Assembly (NCBI GenBank): GCA_035655155.1
Contig: DASRVH010000101.1
Location: 1 to 5,861, forward strand
Length of the DNA stretch: 5,861 nucleotides
Reading direction: 5' to 3'
Source: Lentisalinibacter sp035655155
Lineage (GTDB): Bacteria > Pseudomonadota > Gammaproteobacteria > Steroidobacterales > Woeseiaceae
Part shown: piece by piece, positions 1 through 4,977 of the stretch
How the letters are laid out: each line of letters begins with the position of its first letter
How positions within the stretch are numbered: the first letter of the stretch is position 1
Position numbers and translations under genes: made by a program
Notes under the pieces: model-generated
What the model saw: the letters and a program-made list of their open reading frames with translations, nothing else
Told to the model about the DNA's origin: nothing
Databases searched by the model: none

Positions 1-172
1 CGTGGAGCCGGCCGGCCCGATCGCCAAGGAACTGATCGCGGCCGTCCACAACCAGGCGCGGCAGATGATGTCCGCCGGCACCCAGCAGATGCCGCCGGCC
101 GGGCCCGCGCTGACGGATCAGAGCGAAGAGGCAGAGGCGGAGGATCCCGGGACGCGGCCCTCGACGCATTGA
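1..172 (+). CDS. C-terminal end of an unidentified protein (5' truncated)
   Basis: An open frame enters from the left edge (first whole codon at base 2) and gives 56 residues before a TGA at 170-172. Its codons are strongly G/C-ending, like the other genes here. Of the other two plus frames, one stops within about 35 bases and the other reads on into the repeat, so this is the best frame. The first 25 or so residues (GPIAKELIAAVHNQARQMM) look like an amphipathic helix. The end is a Pro-, Gln- and Glu-rich tail (SEEAEAEDPG) that is probably disordered. No catalytic motif or family signature is visible, and the body of the protein lies outside the window, so no function is offered. The stop is 20 bases before REP cluster 1, and the gene converges on the OmpA-like gene. 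Confidence 0.6.
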   Translation, partial: VEPAGPIAKELIAAVHNQARQMMSAGTQQMPPAGPALTDQSEEAEAEDPGTRPSTH

Positions 173-192
173 GAACCATGCCGGAGGCGCCG

Positions 193-230
193 GTAGGAGG
201 GGCTGGTAGGAGGGGCTGGTAGGAGGGGCT
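193..230 (+). repeat. 13-base tandem duplication of the A-unit 5' half
   Basis: The 13-mer GTAGGAGGGGCTG occurs at 193-205 and again at 206-218. It is followed by the same first 12 bases of the intact A unit (219-230). Two extra 5' half-units are thus stacked in front of a complete hairpin. The copies are identical, so the expansion is recent or has been kept uniform. Confidence 0.9.
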
Positions 231-291
231 TCAGCCCCGATCCCCTAGAATATCGGGCCTGAAACCCAATCGGGCCTGAAGGCCCTCCTAC
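193..291. repeat. REP cluster 1 (A unit forward, B unit inverted)
   Basis: Composite palindromic repeat between two convergent genes. The A unit (219-240) reads GTAGGA, then hairpin GGGGC-TTCA-GCCCC, then GA. The inverted B unit (270-291) is, on its own strand, GTAGGA, GGGCC-TTCA-GGCCC, GA. A and B are complementary at 20 of 22 positions, so each can fold alone or the two can pair into one long stem. A partial B copy (TCGGGCCTGAA, 253-263) lies 17 bases before the full one. The bases after the A unit (TCCCCTAGAATA) match the cluster 4 spacer at 10 of 12 positions, which suggests a common ancestral A-spacer-B module. This layout matches the REP/BIME class mobilised by RAYT (TnpA-REP) proteins, whose elements also begin with GTAG. 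No RAYT gene is in the window. Confidence 0.88.
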
Positions 292-298
292 GTTTTTT
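219..298 (+). terminator. possible terminator built from REP cluster 1 plus T6
   Basis: For transcription of the upstream plus-strand gene, the RNA would make the A/B stem (20 of 22 positions complementary, 29-base loop) or the B hairpin alone. A run of six T at 293-298 begins two bases after the end of the B unit. The geometry suits an intrinsic terminator that uses the long A/B stem. The B hairpin alone would leave about 8 bases before the T tract, which is less favourable. No T tract follows the repeat in the minus direction, so it is not an obvious terminator for the OmpA-like gene. Confidence 0.4.
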
Positions 299-300
299 GG

Positions 301-1287
301 TCAGCGCTGGACCAGCTCTACGCGGCGGTTGCGTTCGCGGCCTGCGTCGGTGGCGTTGGCGAATGCCGGCACCAGGGGTCCTACCCCGTGGGGCTCGATG
401 CGGGCCGGGTCAACGCCGTGCTCGAGGCGCAGTGCGTCGACCACCGCCCGGGCCCGGTCTGCGGAGAGTTTGCTGTTGTAGGCGAAGGTGCCCACCGAAT
501 CCGTGTGGCCGACGACGTAGAAGGACTTGTCCGGGTTGGCGGCCAGGTAGGTCGCGATCGCCGTCAGCGCTTCCGCGGACTCCGGCTTCAGGGTCGCCTT
601 GTCGTGGTCGAACAAGATGCCGTCGAGGACCACCCGGCCATACTCGTCGATGTCCGAGCCGATGGCTTCCGGGTCGACGGCGACCAGGCCGGTCTCGGCG
701 GCCTCGACTTCGATGATATCGATGAGCGTGCCCACGTAGTCGGCCGAGTGCTGTTCGACGTTGATGACGGCGTAGACCGTGCCCGCGGCGCGCTCCTTCC
801 GTGCCACGAGCGAGCCCGCGCCTCCCGATGACGACGTACCGGAGAACATGGTGCCCACCTCGCCGGGCTTGCTGGCGGCGTTCTGCTGAAACAGCACTTC
901 CATCCATTGCCGGCTGCCGGGCGCAGTACCCTTGCGATCTTCGGAAATACCCTTTGCCAGTATCTCGAAGTCCTGCGCCTGGAGCGCGTCGAGGTAGTTC
1001 TTGTACACCTCGGAGAACGACCTGTCCGAATTCCCCAGACGATAGAAGGTGCGCGTCACCCGGCCCGCGGTGTCGATCCACTCGCCGATCGTCCGGTAAC
1101 CCGTGACCGGACCGACCGGCACCCGGTAAGGCATGTAGTTCTCGATGTGCTGCCAGCGGATCTCCTGGCCGGGATAGCGGGAGATCATCGGGTGCTCGGT
1201 GACGCCGTCGATGTCCTGGGCGGCGGCGGGGACGGCTGCCCCGAACACCAATATGAGGGCGAGTCTCGCCACGATCGGGCGCTTCAT
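301..1287 (-). CDS. exported OmpA-family protein with DUF4892-like N-terminal region
   Basis: The 328-residue product starts with a Sec signal peptide (basic MKRPIVAR, hydrophobic core, likely cleavage after AAA at 21-23). It has no cysteine, so it is not a lipoprotein. Residues about 25-200 resemble the DUF4892 region found ahead of OmpA domains in gammaproteobacteria (HPMISRYPG near 32-40, GRVTRTFYRL near 75-84, EVYKNYLDALQ near 93-103); this assignment is from memory of the family. Residues about 219-328 are a clear OmpA C-terminal peptidoglycan-binding domain: ILFDHDKATL, GHTDSVG (260-266), LSADRA and NRRVEL. Asp263 and Arg278 occupy the positions that contact diaminopimelate in OmpA. The protein probably resides in the periplasm and binds the cell wall; the role of its N-terminal half is unknown. 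GGAGGA lies 7 bases before the ATG and supports this start. The gene is divergent from djlA. Confidence 0.93.
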   Translation of the reverse strand: MKRPIVARLALILVFGAAVPAAAQDIDGVTEHPMISRYPGQEIRWQHIENYMPYRVPVGPVTGYRTIGEWIDTAGRVTRTFYRLGNSDRSFSEVYKNYLDALQAQDFEILAKGISEDRKGTAPGSRQWMEVLFQQNAASKPGEVGTMFSGTSSSGGAGSLVARKERAAGTVYAVINVEQHSADYVGTLIDIIEVEAAETGLVAVDPEAIGSDIDEYGRVVLDGILFDHDKATLKPESAEALTAIATYLAANPDKSFYVVGHTDSVGTFAYNSKLSADRARAVVDALRLEHGVDPARIEPHGVGPLVPAFANATDAGRERNRRVELVQR

Positions 1288-1329
1288 GCTCTTCTCCTCC
1301 GCGATCGGCCAGGTTACGGAAGTCGGAGG

Positions 1330-1356
1330 AGATTAGACCAATTCCGGCGCAAGAAA
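1330..1356 (-). promoter_or_regulatory. candidate promoter for the OmpA-like gene
   Basis: On the minus strand a TAATCT (1330-1335) could serve as the -10, with a weak TTTCTT (1351-1356) at 15-base spacing as the -35. The transcript would begin near 1323 and give a leader of about 35 bases containing the GGAGGA ribosome site. The -35 match is poor and the spacing is short. The proposal rests mainly on the -10 and on position. REP cluster 2 begins two bases beyond the proposed -35. Confidence 0.3.
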
Positions 1357-1357
1357 G

Positions 1358-1418
1358 GTAGGAGGGCCTTCAGGCCCGACTCGGCAATGCGGCGAATCGG
1401 GGCTAAAGCCCCTCCTAC
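1358..1418. repeat. REP cluster 2 (B forward, A inverted) in a divergent promoter region
   Basis: The B unit (1358-1379) is identical to the other three B copies. The A unit (1397-1418, minus strand) has hairpin GGGGC-TTTA-GCCCC, differing from the cluster 1 A unit by one loop base. The spacer is 17 bases and unrelated to those of clusters 1 and 4. In plus-strand order this is B then A, so the module lies in the opposite orientation to clusters 1, 3 and 4. It fills most of the space between the start regions of two divergent genes. Confidence 0.88.
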
Positions 1419-1430
1419 AAGCCGTGGCGT

Positions 1431-1439
1431 TGGTAAACT
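1431..1439 (+). promoter_or_regulatory. extended -10 of djlA, six bases from the start codon
   Basis: TGG-TAAACT has the TGN of an extended -10 followed by a 4-of-6 match to TATAAT, with the start codon at 1446. Only six bases (GGCGGC) separate it from the ATG, so transcription would begin at or within a base or two of the start codon and give a leaderless or nearly leaderless mRNA. No TTGACA-like -35 is present. The 17-base-spaced position (1411-1416) falls in the last bases of REP cluster 2. The same hexamer with the same six-base gap precedes the ypfJ-like gene. Confidence 0.45.
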
Positions 1440-1445
1440 GGCGGC

Positions 1446-2219
1446 ATGTTGTTCGTCATCATCGGCACCCTGCTCGGCGGGCTCTTCGGCGGCCTGAAGG
1501 GGCTCCTCATCGGCGCCGCCGTAGGCTGGCTGGTCGGGCGCGGGGTGCAGCGCTGGCTGATCGGCCAGCTGAACGTGGTGCAGTCGCAGCTGCTCGACTC
1601 CACCTTTTCGGTGATGGGTGCGCTGTGCAAGACCGACGGCGTGGTCACCCGGGAGGAGATCAAGGCCGCGGAGCGCATCTTCGACATGCTCCAGCTCGGC
1701 GCCGATCAGCGCCGCGATGCAAGGGCTGCCTTCAACCGGGGCAAGCAGCCGGACTTCGACCTGGACGCGGCGGTGGACGCCTTCGCCCAGCTGAGCCGGC
1801 GGCAGGGGCCGCTGATCCAGCTGTTCCTGCAGCTGCAGGTGATGGCCGTGGCGGCCGACGGCAAGGTGGATCCGGCCGAGCACGACATGCTGGTGCGGGT
1901 GGCACGCCGGCTGGGCGTGGGCGAAGGCGCCGTCGCACAGCTCGAGGCGCTGCTGCGCACCGCATCGGCGGGACCGTCGGGCGCGCCCGGCGGGCCGCCC
2001 TCCGGCAAGCGGCTGGAGGACGCCTACGCCGCGCTGGGAATATCGAAGGATGCCAGCGACGCCGAGGTGAAGCGCGCCTACCGCAAACTCATCAGCGAGA
2101 ACCACCCCGACAAACTCGCCGCCCGCGGCCTGCCGGAGAGCATGCGCGCGGTGGCCGAGGAGCGCTCCCGGGAGATCAACGCCGCCTACGACCTCATCAA
2201 GGAATCCCGAAACATGTAG
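1446..2219 (+). CDS. djlA: membrane-anchored DnaJ-like co-chaperone DjlA
   Basis: DjlA is an inner-membrane type III J-domain protein whose cytoplasmic J domain stimulates the ATPase of DnaK. In E. coli it is linked to envelope signalling through Rcs. The 257 residues (E. coli DjlA has 271) show the family order. A glycine-rich membrane segment occupies about 2-31. A TerB-like helical domain spans about 52-170, with two acidic motifs (KTDGVVTREE 62-71, AADGKVDPAE 136-145). A short Gly/Pro linker follows (174-188), then a C-terminal J domain (189-257). The HPD motif needed for DnaK stimulation is His220-Pro221-Asp222, within YRKLISENHPDKL, and the following REINAAYDLIK matches E. coli. There is no strong Shine-Dalgarno before the ATG; see the -10 just upstream. 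The stop TAG is the second to fourth base of REP cluster 3, so the last two codons read into the repeat. Confidence 0.96.
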   Translation: MLFVIIGTLLGGLFGGLKGLLIGAAVGWLVGRGVQRWLIGQLNVVQSQLLDSTFSVMGALCKTDGVVTREEIKAAERIFDMLQLGADQRRDARAAFNRGKQPDFDLDAAVDAFAQLSRRQGPLIQLFLQLQVMAVAADGKVDPAEHDMLVRVARRLGVGEGAVAQLEALLRTASAGPSGAPGGPPSGKRLEDAYAALGISKDASDAEVKRAYRKLISENHPDKLAARGLPESMRAVAEERSREINAAYDLIKESRNM

Positions 2220-2310
2220 GAGGGGATTTATCCCCGATTCCTTCCCCCGATTCCTTCCCCCGATTCCTTCTCCCGATGCACTGGACAATCGGGCCTGAAG
2301 GCCCTCCTAC
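2216..2310. repeat. REP cluster 3 (A forward, B inverted), overlapping the end of djlA
   Basis: The A unit (2216-2237) has hairpin GGGGA-TTTA-TCCCC. Relative to the other A units, the closing C:G pair is replaced by A:T on both sides, which keeps the stem. The B unit (2289-2310, minus strand) is identical to the other B copies. The 51-base spacer between them is longer than elsewhere because it holds a 13-base tandem array. The first base of the cluster is the last base of the final djlA sense codon and the next three are its stop. No T tract follows, so djlA has no evident intrinsic terminator. Confidence 0.88.
2231..2276 (+). repeat. 13-base tandem array growing from the A-unit 3' half
   Basis: Three consecutive 13-mers of the form (T/C)CCCCGATTCCTT occupy 2231-2243, 2244-2256 and 2257-2269. 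A fourth truncated copy (CTCCCGA, 2270-2276) follows. The first copy begins inside the right arm of the A hairpin (TCCCCGA), so the array looks like repeated copying of that arm plus six flanking bases. Units two and three are identical, and the first differs from them only at its first base. Confidence 0.9.
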
Positions 2311-2398
2311 GCGCATTAAGTCAAATGCGGTTGAAAGCTCGGGTCTTGCATCTGACACGGCCGTCTGCGACTTTTGGTCTGTCACTTGTAAAAAGAAA

Positions 2399-2420
2399 CT
2401 GACCGCCTGGTCGGTATAAA
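2399..2420 (+). promoter_or_regulatory. TATAAA -10 with an overlapping TetR-type inverted repeat
   Basis: TATAAA at 2415-2420 is a good -10 for the DUF6351-like gene and would start transcription near 2427. No convincing -35 lies 16-18 bases upstream (AAAGAA at 2392-2397); TTGTAA at 2386-2391 is 23 bases away, too far for normal spacing. The bases just before the -10, GACCGCCTGGTCGGT (2401-2415), hold two staggered inverted repeats: GACC/GGTC (2401-2404 with 2409-2412) and ACCG/CGGT (2402-2405 with 2412-2415). ACCG...GGTCGGT patterns of this kind are typical of TetR-family operators. The position between -35 and -10, overlapping the first -10 base, would suit repression. No TetR gene is in the window, so the regulator is inferred. 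Confidence 0.42.
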
Positions 2421-2435
2421 GAGAGGGGGAGAAGC

Positions 2436-4802
2436 ATGAAGAGCGATAAGCGATTCAGCCGCGTGGTCCGTGCGTCCCTGGCGCTGCTGGCCTGTCTTGC
2501 GATGTTACCGGGCCAGGATGTGCTCGCCAAAGGCGGCAAGTCGAACCGCGGCGTCCCGAACGGGGAACGCCCGCAATTCGCGGTCAGCGTGGTTTCCAGC
2601 GCTGCGGACCAGGTAACCGGGGGCGACGCCCGCATTCATATCGACGTCCCGCGCACCGTGCCGCCACATCAGGTCAGGGTCATGGTGAACGGACAGAACC
2701 AGGCGGACCGGTTCGAGCTTCTGCCGGGCACGCGCACTCTGTCGGGTGTGATCGACGGCCTCGCCATCGGCGACAACCGGGTGACCGTCAGACCGAACGG
2801 GAAAGGACGGGGCCGCCCGGATGACGTCAGCCTGAGACTGACCAACCATCCCGTCACCGGTCCGGTCTTCTCCGGACCGCATCAGGATCCGTTCGTGTGC
2901 ACCGTCCACGATCATGGTCTCGGTCAGGCCATCCCGGACAACGACAGCGAGGGTTTTCCGGTCTTCGAGAACGGGTTCGACGACGGCCCGGTCGTCGGCT
3001 TCAGCAAGCACTGCAGCGCGGAGACGCTGGTCACCTACGTCTACCGCTCGACGAGCGGCGGCTTCCGGCCGTACACGCCCGGCGATCCACGGCCTGCCGA
3101 CATGGCGACCACCACCACGATGGACGGCAAGACCGTCGATTACTTCGTCCGCTGGGAGCGCGGCACCATCAACCGCTTCATCTACAGCATCGCCGCGCTG
3201 ACGCCGTTCAGCGACGACCCCGAAGGACTGGACACCTCGTCCTGGAACGGCAAGCTCATCTACTACTTCCAGGGCGGCGTGGCCATCGGCCACACCCAGG
3301 GCGATCCGAGCGGGAGCCGCATGCTGTATGACTACGGCCTGTCTCAGGGCTATGCCATCGCCTACTCCACGGGCACCAAGACCGGCACGCACTACAACCT
3401 CCAGCTCGGCGGCGAGACGGCGCTGATGGTGAAGGAACGCTTCGTCGAACTCTACGACACCCCGGTCTACACGGTAGGCGTGGGCGGATCCGGCGGCGGC
3501 ATCCAACAGTACGTCTACGGCCAGAACCACAAGGGCCTGCTCGATGCCGCCATCCCGCAGCTCTCCTACCCGGACATGGTCACGCAGGCCATTCACGTGG
3601 GCGACTGCGAGTTGATCGAGTTCTATATGGATGCCATCTCGCCCAACCCGCTCTGGGACACCTGGTCCAACCGGACGCTCATCGAAGGCATGAACGCGGA
3701 GGACGACCTGTTCAACGTGTTCACCCAGTCGAATGGTCTGTCCGAATGCGTGAACGGCTGGCGGGGGCTCTCGCCGCTGGTGCTGAACCCGCTGTTCGGC
3801 CGCGCGGACTTCCAGGAGTACTACGTGCCTCAGTCCGCCATCGCGGAAATCCAGTGGACCCACTTCGGCGACCTGGTGAATATCTACGGCACGCGTGAGG
3901 ACGGCTATGCCCGCAATTTCTGGGACAACGTCGGCGTGCAGTACGGGCTCCAGGCCGTGGCCAACGGCGATATCTCGCCGCAGGAATTTCTGACGATCAA
4001 CTCCGTGATCGGCGGCTGGGTAACGGAACCCGAGATGCAACAGGAGACCTTCCCGTTCCTCGGCCCGTTTTCTCCCGCGCTGTACGATCCCTGGAGCGCA
4101 AAGAACCAGGTGTACAGCGTCGATCCGGCCAACCCGGCGCCGCGCAAGGAGGGCGACCTGCTGGCCATGCAGCGTGCCTATGAGGCCGGCCTGGTATTCC
4201 TGGGCGATCACGAAATTCCGACCATCGACTGGCGTCCGTACCAGGAGCCGATCCTCGACATGCACAACTCGCATCAGTCGTTCGCGGCGCGCCAGCGCAT
4301 GATCGACGGCCAGGGCTCGGCGGATAACCAGGTGATCTGGATGACCGACATCGGACCGGACGGGCCGGAGTTCGACCAGACGCCGGAAGCCTTCCAGGTC
4401 ATGGACCAGTGGATGACGAACCTGCTCGAGAACCCGCATCTCGGCGTCGCCGGCGCAAAGCCGCCGCTGGCAGTCGATCGCTGCTTCAACAAGGACGGCA
4501 CCGAGTACGCCGCGGGCGACAACGTCTGGGACGGCATCCTCAATGAGAACCCGGAGGGCGCGTGCACCGAGCGCTTCCCGCCCTACTCCACCTCCCGCAT
4601 CGTCGCCGGCGGCCCGTTCAAGGGCAGCATCTTCAAGTGCGAGCTGCAGCCGGTGGAGACCGCCATCGACAAGGGGCTCTACGGCGTGTGGGATCCCGCG
4701 CCCGAGGAGGTGGTGGCGCTGAAGCGCATCTTCCCCGATGGCGTATGCGACTTCGACAAGCCGGACGTCGGGCTGCCGGCGGAGATGCGCCGCAACCTCT
4801 GA
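2436..4802 (+). CDS. secreted DUF6351-like protein, putative serine hydrolase of the alpha/beta type
   Basis: The 788-residue product opens with a signal peptide (MKSDKRFSRVVR, then a hydrophobic core, likely cleavage after VLA at 29-31). LLAC at 17-20 is a poor lipobox set early in the core, so a lipoprotein is less likely. The mature protein has eight cysteines, an even number compatible with disulfides outside the cytoplasm. The long single-domain layout and several motifs recall DUF6351 proteins, a family with no settled activity; the name is from memory. Hydrolase-like signs are LIYYFQGG (274-281, possible strand and oxyanion loop), the nucleophile-elbow pattern GVGGSGGGIQQY with Ser352 in GxSxG, and a late DWRPYQEPILDMHNSHQSF segment (598-616) supplying Asp and His candidates (Asp598, Asp608, His610, His613). 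An extracytoplasmic esterase, perhaps tannase-like, is the best guess; the substrate is unknown. AGGGGGAG lies four bases before the ATG. The gene is monocistronic, with its own promoter and terminator. Confidence 0.85.
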   Translation: MKSDKRFSRVVRASLALLACLAMLPGQDVLAKGGKSNRGVPNGERPQFAVSVVSSAADQVTGGDARIHIDVPRTVPPHQVRVMVNGQNQADRFELLPGTRTLSGVIDGLAIGDNRVTVRPNGKGRGRPDDVSLRLTNHPVTGPVFSGPHQDPFVCTVHDHGLGQAIPDNDSEGFPVFENGFDDGPVVGFSKHCSAETLVTYVYRSTSGGFRPYTPGDPRPADMATTTTMDGKTVDYFVRWERGTINRFIYSIAALTPFSDDPEGLDTSSWNGKLIYYFQGGVAIGHTQGDPSGSRMLYDYGLSQGYAIAYSTGTKTGTHYNLQLGGETALMVKERFVELYDTPVYTVGVGGSGGGIQQYVYGQNHKGLLDAAIPQLSYPDMVTQAIHVGDCELIEFYMDAISPNPLWDTWSNRTLIEGMNAEDDLFNVFTQSNGLSECVNGWRGLSPLVLNPLFGRADFQEYYVPQSAIAEIQWTHFGDLVNIYGTREDGYARNFWDNVGVQYGLQAVANGDISPQEFLTINSVIGGWVTEPEMQQETFPFLGPFSPALYDPWSAKNQVYSVDPANPAPRKEGDLLAMQRAYEAGLVFLGDHEIPTIDWRPYQEPILDMHNSHQSFAARQRMIDGQGSADNQVIWMTDIGPDGPEFDQTPEAFQVMDQWMTNLLENPHLGVAGAKPPLAVDRCFNKDGTEYAAGDNVWDGILNENPEGACTERFPPYSTSRIVAGGPFKGSIFKCELQPVETAIDKGLYGVWDPAPEEVVALKRIFPDGVCDFDKPDVGLPAEMRRNL

Positions 4803-4828
4803 CACAGACGCATTGAGGCTTGGGCGAC

Positions 4829-4866
4829 AGGGCCCCCGGATTCGCGAATCCGGGGGCCTTTCTCGT
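4829..4866 (+). terminator. intrinsic terminator of the DUF6351-like gene
   Basis: Bases 4831-4858 form a perfect 28-base palindrome, with left arm GGCCCCCGGATTCG and its exact complement. The RNA could fold into a 12-base-pair GC-rich stem with a four-base loop, extended by a G:U and an A:U pair at its base. A short T-rich tract (TTTCTCGTT) follows at once. It lies 26 bases after the stop codon of the large gene and ends about 15 bases before REP cluster 4. It should insulate the ypfJ-like gene from read-through. Confidence 0.85.
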
Positions 4867-4879
4867 TCCTCATCATCAT

Positions 4880-4948
4880 GTAGGAGGGGCTGGCAGGAGG
4901 GGCTTCAGCCCCGATCCCCCAAAATATCGGGCCTGAAGGCCCTCCTAC
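4880..4948. repeat. REP cluster 4 (A forward, B inverted)
   Basis: A 13-base extra 5' half-unit (GTAGGAGGGGCTG, 4880-4892) precedes the A unit (4893-4914), which begins GCAGGA instead of GTAGGA and has hairpin GGGGC-TTCA-GCCCC. The B unit (4927-4948, minus strand) is identical to the other B copies. The 12-base spacer TCCCCCAAAATA is nearly that of cluster 1. Because the normal GTAG head of this A unit has become GCAG, only the extra half-unit keeps the consensus head. Confidence 0.88.
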
Positions 4949-4965
4949 AAATGATGGGGGCGGGA

Positions 4966-4971
4966 TAAACT
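4966..4971 (+). promoter_or_regulatory. -10 of the ypfJ-like gene, six bases from the start codon
   Basis: TAAACT is followed by GCCTGC and then the ATG at 4978, the same hexamer and six-base gap as at djlA. There is no TGN extension here. The 17-base-spaced -35 position (4943-4948, TCCTAC) is the last six bases of REP cluster 4 and is not a TTGACA match. The gene also lacks a clear Shine-Dalgarno, which fits a leaderless transcript. Confidence 0.4.
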
Positions 4972-4977
4972 GCCTGC

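Noticed and set aside
1..172. A specific family for the truncated first gene, such as a nitronate monooxygenase-type C-terminus
   Set aside because: The 56 residues have a helix-like stretch and a low-complexity tail but no diagnostic motif, so a named product would be a guess.
193..228. TAGGAGG in the REP heads as Shine-Dalgarno sequences
   Set aside because: The match to the ribosome-binding consensus is real, but no start codon with a plausible reading frame follows at the right distance in any cluster. The match is part of the repeat consensus.
193..291. CRISPR array, because of the repeated units with spacers
   Set aside because: There are only one or two units per site, inverted rather than direct, with unequal spacers and dispersed over four loci. 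No cas genes are present.
2231..2276. Direct-repeat iterons of a replication origin
   Set aside because: The 13-base array is derived from the REP arm and lies between chromosomal-type genes, with no replication initiator gene or AT-rich melting region.
1314..2288. A 324-residue minus-strand frame opposite djlA, and a 331-residue alternative plus frame at 1424-2419
   Set aside because: Both overlap the unmistakable djlA frame and run through REP sequence. Their composition is Arg/Ala/Gly-biased and lacks recognisable domains.
2436..2495. Lipoprotein signal (LLAC at residues 17-20) on the DUF6351-like protein
   Set aside because: Position -2 is Leu, the hydrophobic stretch before Cys is too short, and it continues past the Cys to a better signal peptidase I site (VLA at 29-31).
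2505..4805. A 766-residue open frame antisense to almost the whole DUF6351-like gene
   Set aside because: Long antisense frames are expected opposite GC-rich genes. The translation is rich in Arg, Val, Ala and His without domain motifs, while the sense product has a signal peptide, ribosome site and family motifs.
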